Shown in pieces: positions 14,930 to 21,280 of a stretch of DNA of 21,371 nucleotides. The translations under genes and the position numbers were made by a program. Under the pieces are notes generated by a model. The model had not been told where the DNA came from and did no database searches. It was given only the letters and a program-made list of their open reading frames with translations. Position 1 is the first letter of the stretch. Every line of letters starts with the position of its first letter. The stretch spans positions 1 to 21,371 of the forward strand of contig VFKS01000106.1 in NCBI GenBank assembly GCA_009885425.1. Reading direction: 5' to 3'. This DNA comes from Novosphingobium sp. (GTDB lineage Bacteria > Pseudomonadota > Alphaproteobacteria > Sphingomonadales > Sphingomonadaceae).

Positions 14930-15625
14930 TCAGGCGGCTTGCTGCTCTTCGCCCGGATCGCGCAGCACATAGCCGCGGCCCCAGACGGTTTCGATGTAGT
15001 TTTCACCCTCGCAGGCATGCGCCAGTTTCTTGCGCAGCTTGCAGATGAACACGTCGATGATCTTGAGTTCGGGTTCGTCCATTCCGCCATAAAGGTGGTT
15101 GAGGAACATTTCCTTGGTCAGCGTGGTGCCCTTGCGCAGCGAAAGCAGCTCGAGCATCGCGTATTCCTTGCCGGTCAGATGGACCCGTGCGGAATCGACT
15201 TCGACAGTCTTGGCATCAAGGTTGACCGCCAGCTTGCCGGTACGGATGACCGACTGCGAGTGGCCCTTTGACCGGCGCACAACGGCGTGGATCCGGGCGA
15301 CCAGCTCTTCGCGGTGGAACGGCTTGGTGACATAGTCATCCGCTCCAAAGCCGAACGAGCGGACTTTCGAATCCATTTCCGAAATGCCGGACAGGATCAA
15401 TACCGGGGTCTGCACTTTGGCGACGCGCAGCTTTTTCAGCACATCGTAGCCATGCATATCTGGCAAGTTGAGGTCGAGCAGGATGATGTCGTAATCATAC
15501 AGCTTGCCGAGGTCCAAACCCTCTTCGCCCAGATCGGTCGAATAGACGTTGAAGCCTTCGGTCGTCAGCATCAATTCGATGGCGCGGGCCGTGGTTGGCT
15601 CGTCCTCGATCAACAATACGCGCAT
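14930..15625 (-). CDS. ctrA: Cell-cycle response regulator CtrA
   Basis: CtrA is the alphaproteobacterial OmpR-type transcription factor controlling cell cycle, motility and other polar functions through TTAA-N7-TTAA sites. The receiver domain (about 1-120) has the acidic pair E7-D8, the phosphoacceptor D51 in [13 protein letters not shown], and K101 in VTKPFH. The winged-helix DNA-binding domain follows, ending in [13 protein letters not shown]. The protein is 231 residues long. It ends in Ala-Ala, the type of tail that in Caulobacter lets ClpXP degrade CtrA. ATG 15625 is supported by AGGGGA just upstream; the open frame upstream of it is not family sequence. The leader contains cell-cycle control sites, listed separately. 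In sphingomonads CtrA is generally thought to be less central than in Caulobacter. Confidence 0.97.
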   Translation of the reverse strand: MRVLLIEDEPTTARAIELMLTTEGFNVYSTDLGEEGLDLGKLYDYDIILLDLNLPDMHGYDVLKKLRVAKVQTPVLILSGISEMDSKVRSFGFGADDYVTKPFHREELVARIHAVVRRSKGHSQSVIRTGKLAVNLDAKTVEVDSARVHLTGKEYAMLELLSLRKGTTLTKEMFLNHLYGGMDEPELKIIDVFICKLRKKLAHACEGENYIETVWGRGYVLRDPGEEQQAA

Positions 15626-15719
15626 GGGTTGGTCCCCTTTTCGCCCCGTTTTCGCGACCAACAACCCTTGGGTAAGGGGTGTTGAGCGCCATTAACCATA
15701 TGACCAATGAAAGAGAAAG

Positions 15720-15735
15720 GTTAATTTCTCGTAAA
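15720..15735 (-). promoter_or_regulatory. Near-consensus CtrA box upstream of ctrA
   Basis: On the minus strand the sequence reads TTTA-CGAGAAA-TTAAC, one mismatch from the TTAA-N7-TTAAC CtrA consensus, about 95 nt upstream of the ctrA start. It overlaps a perfect dyad GAGAAA-GGTTAA-TTTCTC at 15713-15730. A separate TTAACC half-site lies at 15692-15697. CtrA autoregulation is established in Caulobacter; here it is inferred from the match. Confidence 0.55.
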
Positions 15736-15741
15736 CGGCGG

Positions 15742-15755
15742 GATTCCGGCGAGTC
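15742..15755. promoter_or_regulatory. Two GANTC (CcrM-type) methylation sites upstream of ctrA
   Basis: GATTC at 15742-15746 and GAGTC at 15751-15755 lie four bases apart, just upstream of the CtrA-like box. GANTC is the target of the alphaproteobacterial cell-cycle methyltransferase CcrM, and in Caulobacter methylation of such a site controls ctrA transcription together with GcrA. The sites are read directly from sequence; their use here is inference. Confidence 0.5.
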
Positions 15756-15802
15756 GCGGAGACGGGCATGGCGAAGGGGTAAGGATCACCGCCGCAAGTA
15801 AG

Positions 15803-16219
15803 CTATCCCTCGATCAGCCGTGTGCCGGGGTGATGCTTATCAAGATGCTTGCGCACGATCTTGAGGTTGCGGGTGTTCGAACGGTAGAGGAAGTCGAACA
15901 GATCGCCCGCCACCGGCACCGCGCCGATCAGCGTATCAACCCCGACATTGCCGACCATTCGCCACAGCTGCCAGCGCGGCATCCCCAGATTGCGGGCCTC
16001 CCACACCAGATAGAGGCCGAGTACGGCTGCGATCACGTCCCCGGCTACCGGCACCAGCCCGAGCAGCGCATCGAGCCCGACCTTGCGGCCCAGCACCGGC
16101 ACGTCGAACATTCCTTCGAGCAGGCGCTCCAGTCCTACGATCCGGCGGCGGACCGATTGCGGATCGGTCCCCAAAGGCAGCTCGCTGGTCATTTCACGCA
16201 ATTTGCCGGTATCACCCAT
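15803..16219 (-). CDS. DUF4112 domain-containing membrane protein
   Basis: The 138-residue product matches the DUF4112 family, whose function is unknown. The core contains two similar hydrophobic blocks ending in VPVAGD: GLDALLGLVPVAGDVIAAVLGLY near 48-70 and GVDTLIGAVPVAGDLFDFLYRSN near 93-115. This suggests two membrane or membrane-associated hairpins. The C-terminus is basic (NLKIVRKHLDKHH). I chose ATG 16219 because AAGGA stands about eight bases upstream; a TTG at 16246 would add nine residues. It lies 61 bases after the end of the solute-binding protein gene on the same strand and before the ctrA promoter region. Nothing in the sequence ties it to CtrA. Confidence 0.85.
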   Translation of the reverse strand: MGDTGKLREMTSELPLGTDPQSVRRRIVGLERLLEGMFDVPVLGRKVGLDALLGLVPVAGDVIAAVLGLYLVWEARNLGMPRWQLWRMVGNVGVDTLIGAVPVAGDLFDFLYRSNTRNLKIVRKHLDKHHPGTRLIEG

Positions 16220-16280
16220 GCCATCGATCCTTCGCTTGTCGTTCAAGCATTGAGCAGGCCGGTCCGATCGCCGGTATTGC

Positions 16281-17747
16281 TTATCTGGGAAGCATCGCCA
16301 GCGACATCAAGGGATGGACCGCCAGCGGGTTGGTGGCAAAGCCGGTCACCGAACCGCCGACCAGCGACCAACGGATCGGCACGCCCAGCGGGATATAGCC
16401 ATTCGCCATCGTTAGTTGCGCTTCGGCCTGTGAATAGAGTTCGGCGCGTTTGGCCGGGTCCGGCTCGTTCAGCGCTTCGGCCGCAATCCGGTCAGCCGCC
16501 AGGCTGCAGGCGACTGGCTTGCTGGTGCAGCTCAGCCGGTTGAAAAACCACGGTGCCGCAGCATAGCTCGCTGCGGCGTCGATCAACCGCAGATCCGCCT
16601 CGGCCTCCAGCGGCACCCGCCGCGCGGTCAGGCCAATCGCCTTGAAATCCGCCTCGATCCGGGCAAACAGCAGATCACCGCCCGGTCCGCCAGGAAGCGC
16701 AATCCGCAGGGTTGGGGTGCCGGACGATGCCTTCCACTGCGCCACCCGCGAAGATGCCAGGGCGCGGCGTTCCTCGAGCGAGCGAGCGGACCAGCGCTCG
16801 CCAATCGTGCCGTTATCGCCGGGAAGCGCCGGATTGACCACCCGAGTCGTCGTAACCCAGCCGGCCAGGTTGAGCACCCGGGCCAGTGCCGCCCGGTCAA
16901 GCGCCATGGCCAGCGCTTCGCGGTTCTCTGGCTTGCCAAGAAATCCGTCCTCATGAACGACAACCAGGCCGAACAGGCCGGAGACCGGATCGAGCCGGAT
17001 CGCCCCGCGCGACACGCCCGATGCATCCAGCCGCGGGAAATCGGCGAGCGTTCCGCCAAGCAGGACATCTATTTCGCCGGTCTGGAACGCGTCGATTGCC
17101 TGCCTCGCCGATAGTGAAACCAGATTGAGCCGCCGGGCCCGATCGGCCCAGCGCTCGTCCTGCGGCAGGCCGCGTTCGACCGGCGGAATCGGCCGGAGCA
17201 GCGCGGCATCCTTTTCCCGGCGCAATTTCATTGGTCCGGCCCCGCGCCCGCCCTTGGCCATGCCCAGTTCGGGCTGCGCAAGGATCTGCAGCAGTTCGGG
17301 TTGCTGGCGGATCAGGCGGATTTCGATCACCCGGCCGGCCATCGCTCGCACTTCGGCGACCACGGCCAGATCCTGTCCCAGCGGCGTACCGCGCTGGAGC
17401 GCGAAGGCCCGTAGCAAGGCATCGCGGGCGGTTTCTCCGGTGATGGGGCTGCCATCGGCCCAGGTCCCGTCACGCAGCCGGAAGATGAAGCTGAGGCCAT
17501 CATCGGTCACGATCCAGCGATCCGCCAAGGCCGGCGCCACCCGGCCCTGCTCGTCAAAGCCGACCAGACCCTCGACCGTCGCCGCACGAAACAATTGTGC
17601 CGCCACCGGCAAGCGCGGCCCCGGCGCAAAGGCCGCAGCTGAGGGACCTATTACCGCGACATGCACTGCGCGATCATCGTCACCGAAGCACCCGCCAAGG
17701 GCGAGAGCAAGCGTGATGGGGAGCAGGTGGGAGCAGCGGAGCAACAT
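16281..17747 (-). CDS. Solute-binding lipoprotein of the peptide/nickel ABC type (SBP family 5), orphan
   Basis: The 488-residue product looks like an extracytoplasmic substrate-binding protein of the OppA/DppA class. It has a lipoprotein signal with lipobox LGGC ending at Cys20. Family elements follow: LVGFDEQGRVAPALADRWIV near 62-81, FIFRLRDGTWADGSPIT near 87-103, and later REALAMALDRAALARVLN. The C-terminal helix and strand pattern, with EPDPAKRAELYSQAEAQL near 430, is also typical. No permease or ATPase gene lies next to it on either side, which is unusual for this class, so it may work with a transporter encoded elsewhere or have another periplasmic role. Conservation looks diverged. It may be cotranscribed with the PilZ gene 49 bases upstream. 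Confidence 0.82.
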   Translation of the reverse strand: MLLRCSHLLPITLALALGGCFGDDDRAVHVAVIGPSAAAFAPGPRLPVAAQLFRAATVEGLVGFDEQGRVAPALADRWIVTDDGLSFIFRLRDGTWADGSPITGETARDALLRAFALQRGTPLGQDLAVVAEVRAMAGRVIEIRLIRQQPELLQILAQPELGMAKGGRGAGPMKLRREKDAALLRPIPPVERGLPQDERWADRARRLNLVSLSARQAIDAFQTGEIDVLLGGTLADFPRLDASGVSRGAIRLDPVSGLFGLVVVHEDGFLGKPENREALAMALDRAALARVLNLAGWVTTTRVVNPALPGDNGTIGERWSARSLEERRALASSRVAQWKASSGTPTLRIALPGGPGGDLLFARIEADFKAIGLTARRVPLEAEADLRLIDAAASYAAAPWFFNRLSCTSKPVACSLAADRIAAEALNEPDPAKRAELYSQAEAQLTMANGYIPLGVPIRWSLVGGSVTGFATNPLAVHPLMSLAMLPR

Positions 17748-17796
17748 GGCGCCGCCGACACTATCCGATATTTGAGAGAGTTCCCAGCATCAGGAA

Positions 17797-18156
17797 CTAA
17801 ATCTTGCGCAGGTTGCTCTGATCATGCTGATGCACCGGCCGGCGGACATAGCGCGGAGTGCCTTCACCCGAGACAACCGGCGCGCGGGCCAGGCGGGGAT
17901 CAATCTCTTCACGAAAGGCAATGCCAAAGCGGCTGTCTTGCAGCCAAGCAACCGTTCCCTCGATCCAGCCGATATTGCGCAGGGAAATCCAGACCTGCTG
18001 GCCGCGTTGAACCGGAATGCTACCTTCGGCCATCAGGCCGCCGGCCGAGAGGTTGCGCACGCGGATACGCTGCTCGCCGACAATGCCGTCGATCCGCAGA
18101 TCAGCCAGCACGAACAAGCTGTCGCGCCCGATTTGCCGATGATCGCTTTCGCTCAT
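17797..18156 (-). CDS. PilZ-domain protein (predicted c-di-GMP binding)
   Basis: The 119-residue protein is essentially a single PilZ domain, a receptor fold for the second messenger c-di-GMP. Both ligand-binding motifs are visible: RxxxR as R7-QIG-R11, and NxSxxG as N35-LSAG-G40. These are followed by the beta-barrel strands VWISLRNIGWIEGTVAWLQDSRFGIAF. I chose ATG 18156, which has GAGG at good spacing. In-frame upstream starts at 18168 and 18186 would put the ribosome-binding site too close or add unusual residues. The last 25 residues are basic and probably disordered. The gene lies between dksA and the solute-binding lipoprotein gene. No output domain is present, so it must act through a partner. 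Confidence 0.88.
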   Translation of the reverse strand: MSESDHRQIGRDSLFVLADLRIDGIVGEQRIRVRNLSAGGLMAEGSIPVQRGQQVWISLRNIGWIEGTVAWLQDSRFGIAFREEIDPRLARAPVVSGEGTPRYVRRPVHQHDQSNLRKI

Positions 18157-18301
18157 TGTCTGCCTCATTGCTCCGCGCCTATGCACCAGACCTCGGTCGT
18201 TGGACCAGACGGTAGAGATTGCACCCGTCGCTCAACTACATCCAAACTGGCAAAAAAGCGGTTAACATCCCGGCAAGTTTCCTCACCGAGGACTAATTGG
18301 C

Positions 18302-18760
18302 TCAATCGTCGCGGGAAATTTTTTCGCGGCGTTCGTGGGCTTCTTGTGCTTCGACCGTCATTGTGGCGATCGGGCGGGCGGAAAGGCGGCCCAGACCGAT
18401 CGGCTCACCGGTAACTTCGCAATAGCCATATTCACCTTCGTCGATTCGGCGCACAGCCGATTCGATCTTGGTGATCAGCTTGCGCTGGCGATCACGGGTC
18501 CGAAGTTCGATTCCCCAGTCAGTCTCGCTCGAGGCCCGGTCATTGAGATCGGGTTCGCGGATCGGGCCATCCTGCAGCGATTGCAGAGTATCCTGAGAGG
18601 CTGCGTGGATCAGCTTTTTCCACTCAAGCAGCAGCCGCCGATAATAGTCGAGCTGCGCCTCACACATATAGGGATCGCTGTCGCTGGGCGCAAAATCGCC
18701 CGCGATTGCCCGCTTCGCCTTAGCCAGCACATCGATTTCTTCGCCGAGCGTAGTCGCCAT
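18302..18760 (-). CDS. dksA: RNA polymerase-binding transcription factor DksA, zinc-finger-degenerate type
   Basis: DksA enters the RNA polymerase secondary channel and, with ppGpp, reprograms transcription during starvation. The 152-residue protein aligns with E. coli DksA almost residue for residue. The coiled-coil tip motif DxxDxA is intact as D71, D74 and A76. Of the four zinc-binding cysteines only C114 remains; positions 117, 135 and 138 are Thr, Thr and Ala. This resembles the single-cysteine DksA studied in Rhodobacter sphaeroides, which is active. The GYCEVTGEPIGLGRLSARP region otherwise keeps the fold signature. ATG 18760 has GGAGAG just upstream. It is divergent from the Sel1-repeat gene, with 269 bp between them. 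Confidence 0.93.
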   Translation of the reverse strand: MATTLGEEIDVLAKAKRAIAGDFAPSDSDPYMCEAQLDYYRRLLLEWKKLIHAASQDTLQSLQDGPIREPDLNDRASSETDWGIELRTRDRQRKLITKIESAVRRIDEGEYGYCEVTGEPIGLGRLSARPIATMTVEAQEAHERREKISRDD

Positions 18761-18925
18761 AAACTCTCCAAACGAAACCAGCCGGTGATGCGGAATTCTG
18801 CGGCTTCGGGTATTCCCGATGGCCCCCCGGTGCCGGTTTGAGCGCGCCTATAGAGGTCTGCAGATTCCCGCACAAGCAGCAATCCGGCAGGGCCATAATA
18901 TGACGCATATGTCCGCTTTCTGACT

Positions 18926-18930
18926 GACTC
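18926..18930. promoter_or_regulatory. GANTC site in the dksA/Sel1 intergenic region
   Basis: GACTC is a CcrM-type GANTC site located 20 bases before the CtrA-like box at 18951. A single GANTC site is common by chance, so the pairing with the box is only suggestive of cell-cycle timed expression. Confidence 0.3.
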
Positions 18931-18950
18931 TGGATAATTCTCGCGCAGCG

Positions 18951-18966
18951 TTAACCTTTTGTTGAC
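18951..18966 (+). promoter_or_regulatory. Near-consensus CtrA box upstream of the Sel1-repeat gene
   Basis: The sequence TTAA-CCTTTTG-TTGAC has the exact seven-base spacing of TTAA-N7-TTAAC with one mismatch. It ends 63 nt before the ATG of the Sel1 gene, a position compatible with an activated promoter. It lies about 190 nt from the divergent dksA start. CtrA is encoded about 3.3 kb away. Confidence 0.5.
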
Positions 18967-19029
18967 CATGATCCGCAACTTTGGGGGTGCAAGGCGGGTC
19001 AAGTCACTCGCCACAAAGGGGTACGTCAA

Positions 19030-19383
19030 ATGAGCACAGCCTGGATCAAAACCGCCACGCTTTCGGATCCCTTTACCGGGAACATCGCCGCCGCCGAAGA
19101 GAGCCGCGAGGACCTGCTGGTCGCCAGCTGCCTAGCCGCTGCCGCACAAGGCGATACCAGCGCCTACTACGATCTGGGTGTGGCCTATTCGACCGGCAGC
19201 CACGGTGTGGATTGCGATCTGATCGAAGCACACAAATGGTTCAACCTGGCCGCCGTTGCCGGTCATGCTGAAGCCGCGATGTGCCGGGCTGACATCTCCG
19301 ACGAAATGACCGCTCGCGAAGTTGCCGAAGCCCAGCGCCGGGCCCGCGAATGGATCTCCGCCTCGAACCGCCGAGCTGCCTAA
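19030..19383 (+). CDS. Small Sel1-repeat protein
   Basis: The 117-residue protein contains one clear Sel1-like (TPR-related) repeat at about residues 40-80, with AYYDLGVAYSTG then DLIEAHKWFNLAAVAGHAEA, plus a partial helix before and after it. Sel1 repeats mediate protein-protein contacts. There is no signal peptide or membrane segment, so a cytoplasmic adaptor is likely. AAGGGG stands just upstream of ATG 19030. A CtrA-like box lies 63 nt before the start, so expression may be tied to the cell cycle. The stop codon interlocks with the stop of the convergent FemAB-like gene. The partner protein is unknown. Confidence 0.85.
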   Translation: MSTAWIKTATLSDPFTGNIAAAEESREDLLVASCLAAAAQGDTSAYYDLGVAYSTGSHGVDCDLIEAHKWFNLAAVAGHAEAAMCRADISDEMTAREVAEAQRRAREWISASNRRAA

Positions 19384-20504
19384 GCGCCTTTTTTAAACGG
19401 GGTGCGTGCGGCCAGATGGTTTTGGTCTACCGCTACCCCAGCCCTTTCTCGATCAAGATAGTCTGCCACTGCCCCGCGAAAGCCGGGATGAGCGATATAG
19501 TGCGCTGACCAAGTCTGGACCGGTTCATAACCGCGAGCCAGTTTGTGTCCTCCCTGGGCCCCGGCCTCGGCCCGCGACAGACCCAGCGCGATCGCCAGAT
19601 CGATCGCTTGATAATAGCACAGCTCAAAGTGCAGGAACGGCTTGTCCTCCAGCGCTCCCCAATAACGCCCATAGAGCGCATCAGCTCCGATGAAGTTCAG
19701 CGCCCCGGCGATCGGCTGCCCGTTCTGGTAGGCCAGGATCAGCGCGAGCTGGTCGCCCATCCGCTGACCTAACAGGCTGAACGCTGAGCGGGTCAAATAG
19801 GGCTGCCCCCATTTGCGCGCGCCAGTGTCCTGATAGAACGCCCAGAATGCGTCCCACTCGGCCTCGCCGATCTGGCTACCAATCAGCGTCTTGATCTCGA
19901 CCCCAGCCTGCGCAGCGGCGCGTTCCTTGCGCAGGTCCTTGCGTTTGCGCGAGGATAGCTGGCCGAGGAAATCATCAAAGCTGGCATAGCCGGTGTTCTG
20001 CCAGTGAAACTGGATGTCGCTGCGCAGCAGCCACCCGGCCCGTTCGAACAGCGGCAGTTGCTCTGGCGCGATAAAAGTCGCGTGGGCTGATGACAGGCCG
20101 TTATCGGCGCAAACCTGCTCGGCCGCGCGCAGCAGCGGCACGGCTAGCGCCTCATCGGCCAGCAGCAGCCGTGGCCCGGTGGCGGGGGTAAACGGCGCGG
20201 CAATCTGGAGCTTGGGGTAATAGGCCCCGCCCGCCCGGTGCCAGGCATCGGCCCAGGCATGATCGAACACATATTCGCCCTGGCTGTGCGCTTTGAGGTA
20301 AGCCGGAAGCGCGGCGATGATCTGCCCGGTATCATCCGAAATCGTAATCGGCGCAGGCGACCAGCCGGTGCCGGGGCCGACGGAGCCTGAATCCTCCAGC
20401 GCGGTCAGGAAAGCGTGACTCATGAACGGATTACCGCCGGTCAGCGCGTCCCACTGCGCTGCGCTCAATGCACCAACCGAAGGAGCGATCCGGGCCTCAA
20501 TCAC
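19380..20504 (-). CDS. FemAB-like/GNAT-fold acyltransferase (PF04339 type)
   Basis: The 374-residue product belongs to the FemAB-like PF04339 (formerly DUF482) group, a double GNAT fold distantly related to the enzymes that add amino acids to cell-wall precursors. Substrates in Proteobacteria are not established. Visible family features are GGNPFMSHAFLTALEDSG near 23-40, the SSRKRKDLRKERAAA helix near 184, KWGQPYLTRSAF near 235, and LHFELCYYQAIDLAI followed by GAQGGHKLARGYEP near 315-330. Relatives commonly have GAQGEHK here, so this copy may carry Glu to Gly in a conserved motif. The start is GTG at 20504, in a 4-base overlap (GTGA) with the preceding phosphodiesterase stop, so the two are probably translationally coupled. 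Confidence 0.85.
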   Translation of the reverse strand: MIEARIAPSVGALSAAQWDALTGGNPFMSHAFLTALEDSGSVGPGTGWSPAPITISDDTGQIIAALPAYLKAHSQGEYVFDHAWADAWHRAGGAYYPKLQIAAPFTPATGPRLLLADEALAVPLLRAAEQVCADNGLSSAHATFIAPEQLPLFERAGWLLRSDIQFHWQNTGYASFDDFLGQLSSRKRKDLRKERAAAQAGVEIKTLIGSQIGEAEWDAFWAFYQDTGARKWGQPYLTRSAFSLLGQRMGDQLALILAYQNGQPIAGALNFIGADALYGRYWGALEDKPFLHFELCYYQAIDLAIALGLSRAEAGAQGGHKLARGYEPVQTWSAHYIAHPGFRGAVADYLDRERAGVAVDQNHLAARTPFKKGA

Positions 20505-21280
20505 GCGACGCCAGCGCCCTCCGCAATCGGTGCATCGGCGTGGAGCGCGGCGCGTTCGCGGTGTTCGGCGCTGCGCACGGTCCAGGTCAGCACCGGCAGG
20601 CCGCGTGCGCGCTGTCCATCAGCAAACCGGCTCGGCAGATCGCGGATATCATAGGCCAGAAAATCGGGCTTGGCCGCCCACAGTGACAGACGGCGGCGGA
20701 TCATGCCGGACAACGTTTTGGCGTTTTCCTCGGTCACCACCAAGCCCCGGACCGTCAGCGGCGACCGTTCGGCAAACCAGCGCACCGCCCGCGGATCAAA
20801 GCTCATGATCGCGTGATGTCCGGAATAGCCCTCAAGCACCCGCCGTACTGCCTGACACAGCGCGCCGACATGCTTGAAACTGCCGCGCTTTGACTTGATC
20901 TCGATCAGCACCGGGACCCGCCCGGCCACTTCATCGAGCATCCGCCGCAGCACCGGGATCCGGTCTTGGCTGCCGGCCAGTTCGATCCGGGCGAGTTCAT
21001 CTCCGGTACGGGCCATGACCGGGCCGGCCTCTCCCGTCAGCCGGTCGAGTTCGAAATCGTGGAAGACCATCGCCTGCCCGTCGCTGGACCGCTGGACATC
21101 GCATTCAATCCCCATGCCCCGCTCGATCGCATCGCGAAACGCGGTCAGTGAATTTTCCGGCACGCCCGGCTGGTGCAGCCCGCGGTGCGCATAGGCACAG
21201 CGCCCCAGCCATGCGACTTTGCTGGGCCCCGGCGGCGGCGATTGCCAGCGATCAAGCGCTGCGAACAGCAACGATTGCAT
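20501..21280 (-). CDS. Glycerophosphodiester phosphodiesterase
   Basis: The enzyme hydrolyses glycerophosphodiesters to glycerol-3-phosphate and an alcohol, recycling lipid head groups. The 259-residue product shows the GDPD TIM-barrel signature. HRG has the catalytic H32 and R33, PEN has E42, the metal ligands E59 and D61 are in GIECDV, the second catalytic H74 is in VFHD, and IEIKSK follows near 125. No lipobox or clear cleavable signal is seen, so it is probably cytoplasmic and similar to UgpQ. I chose ATG 21280; a TTG at 21289 would add three residues. The start lies inside the 3' end of the ridA-like gene, a 29-bp overlap, and the end overlaps the FemAB-like gene by four bases. Confidence 0.92.
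   Translation of the reverse strand: MQSLLFAALDRWQSPPPGPSKVAWLGRCAYAHRGLHQPGVPENSLTAFRDAIERGMGIECDVQRSSDGQAMVFHDFELDRLTGEAGPVMARTGDELARIELAGSQDRIPVLRRMLDEVAGRVPVLIEIKSKRGSFKHVGALCQAVRRVLEGYSGHHAIMSFDPRAVRWFAERSPLTVRGLVVTEENAKTLSGMIRRRLSLWAAKPDFLAYDIRDLPSRFADGQRARGLPVLTWTVRSAEHRERAALHADAPIAEGAGVA

Noticed and set aside
18249..18275. TTAAC element with an adjacent run of six A/T bases between dksA and the PilZ gene, considered as a CtrA box or as a dksA terminator
   Set aside because: Only one TTAA half-site is present at the right spacing, and the possible stem before the T-run is only three or four base pairs.
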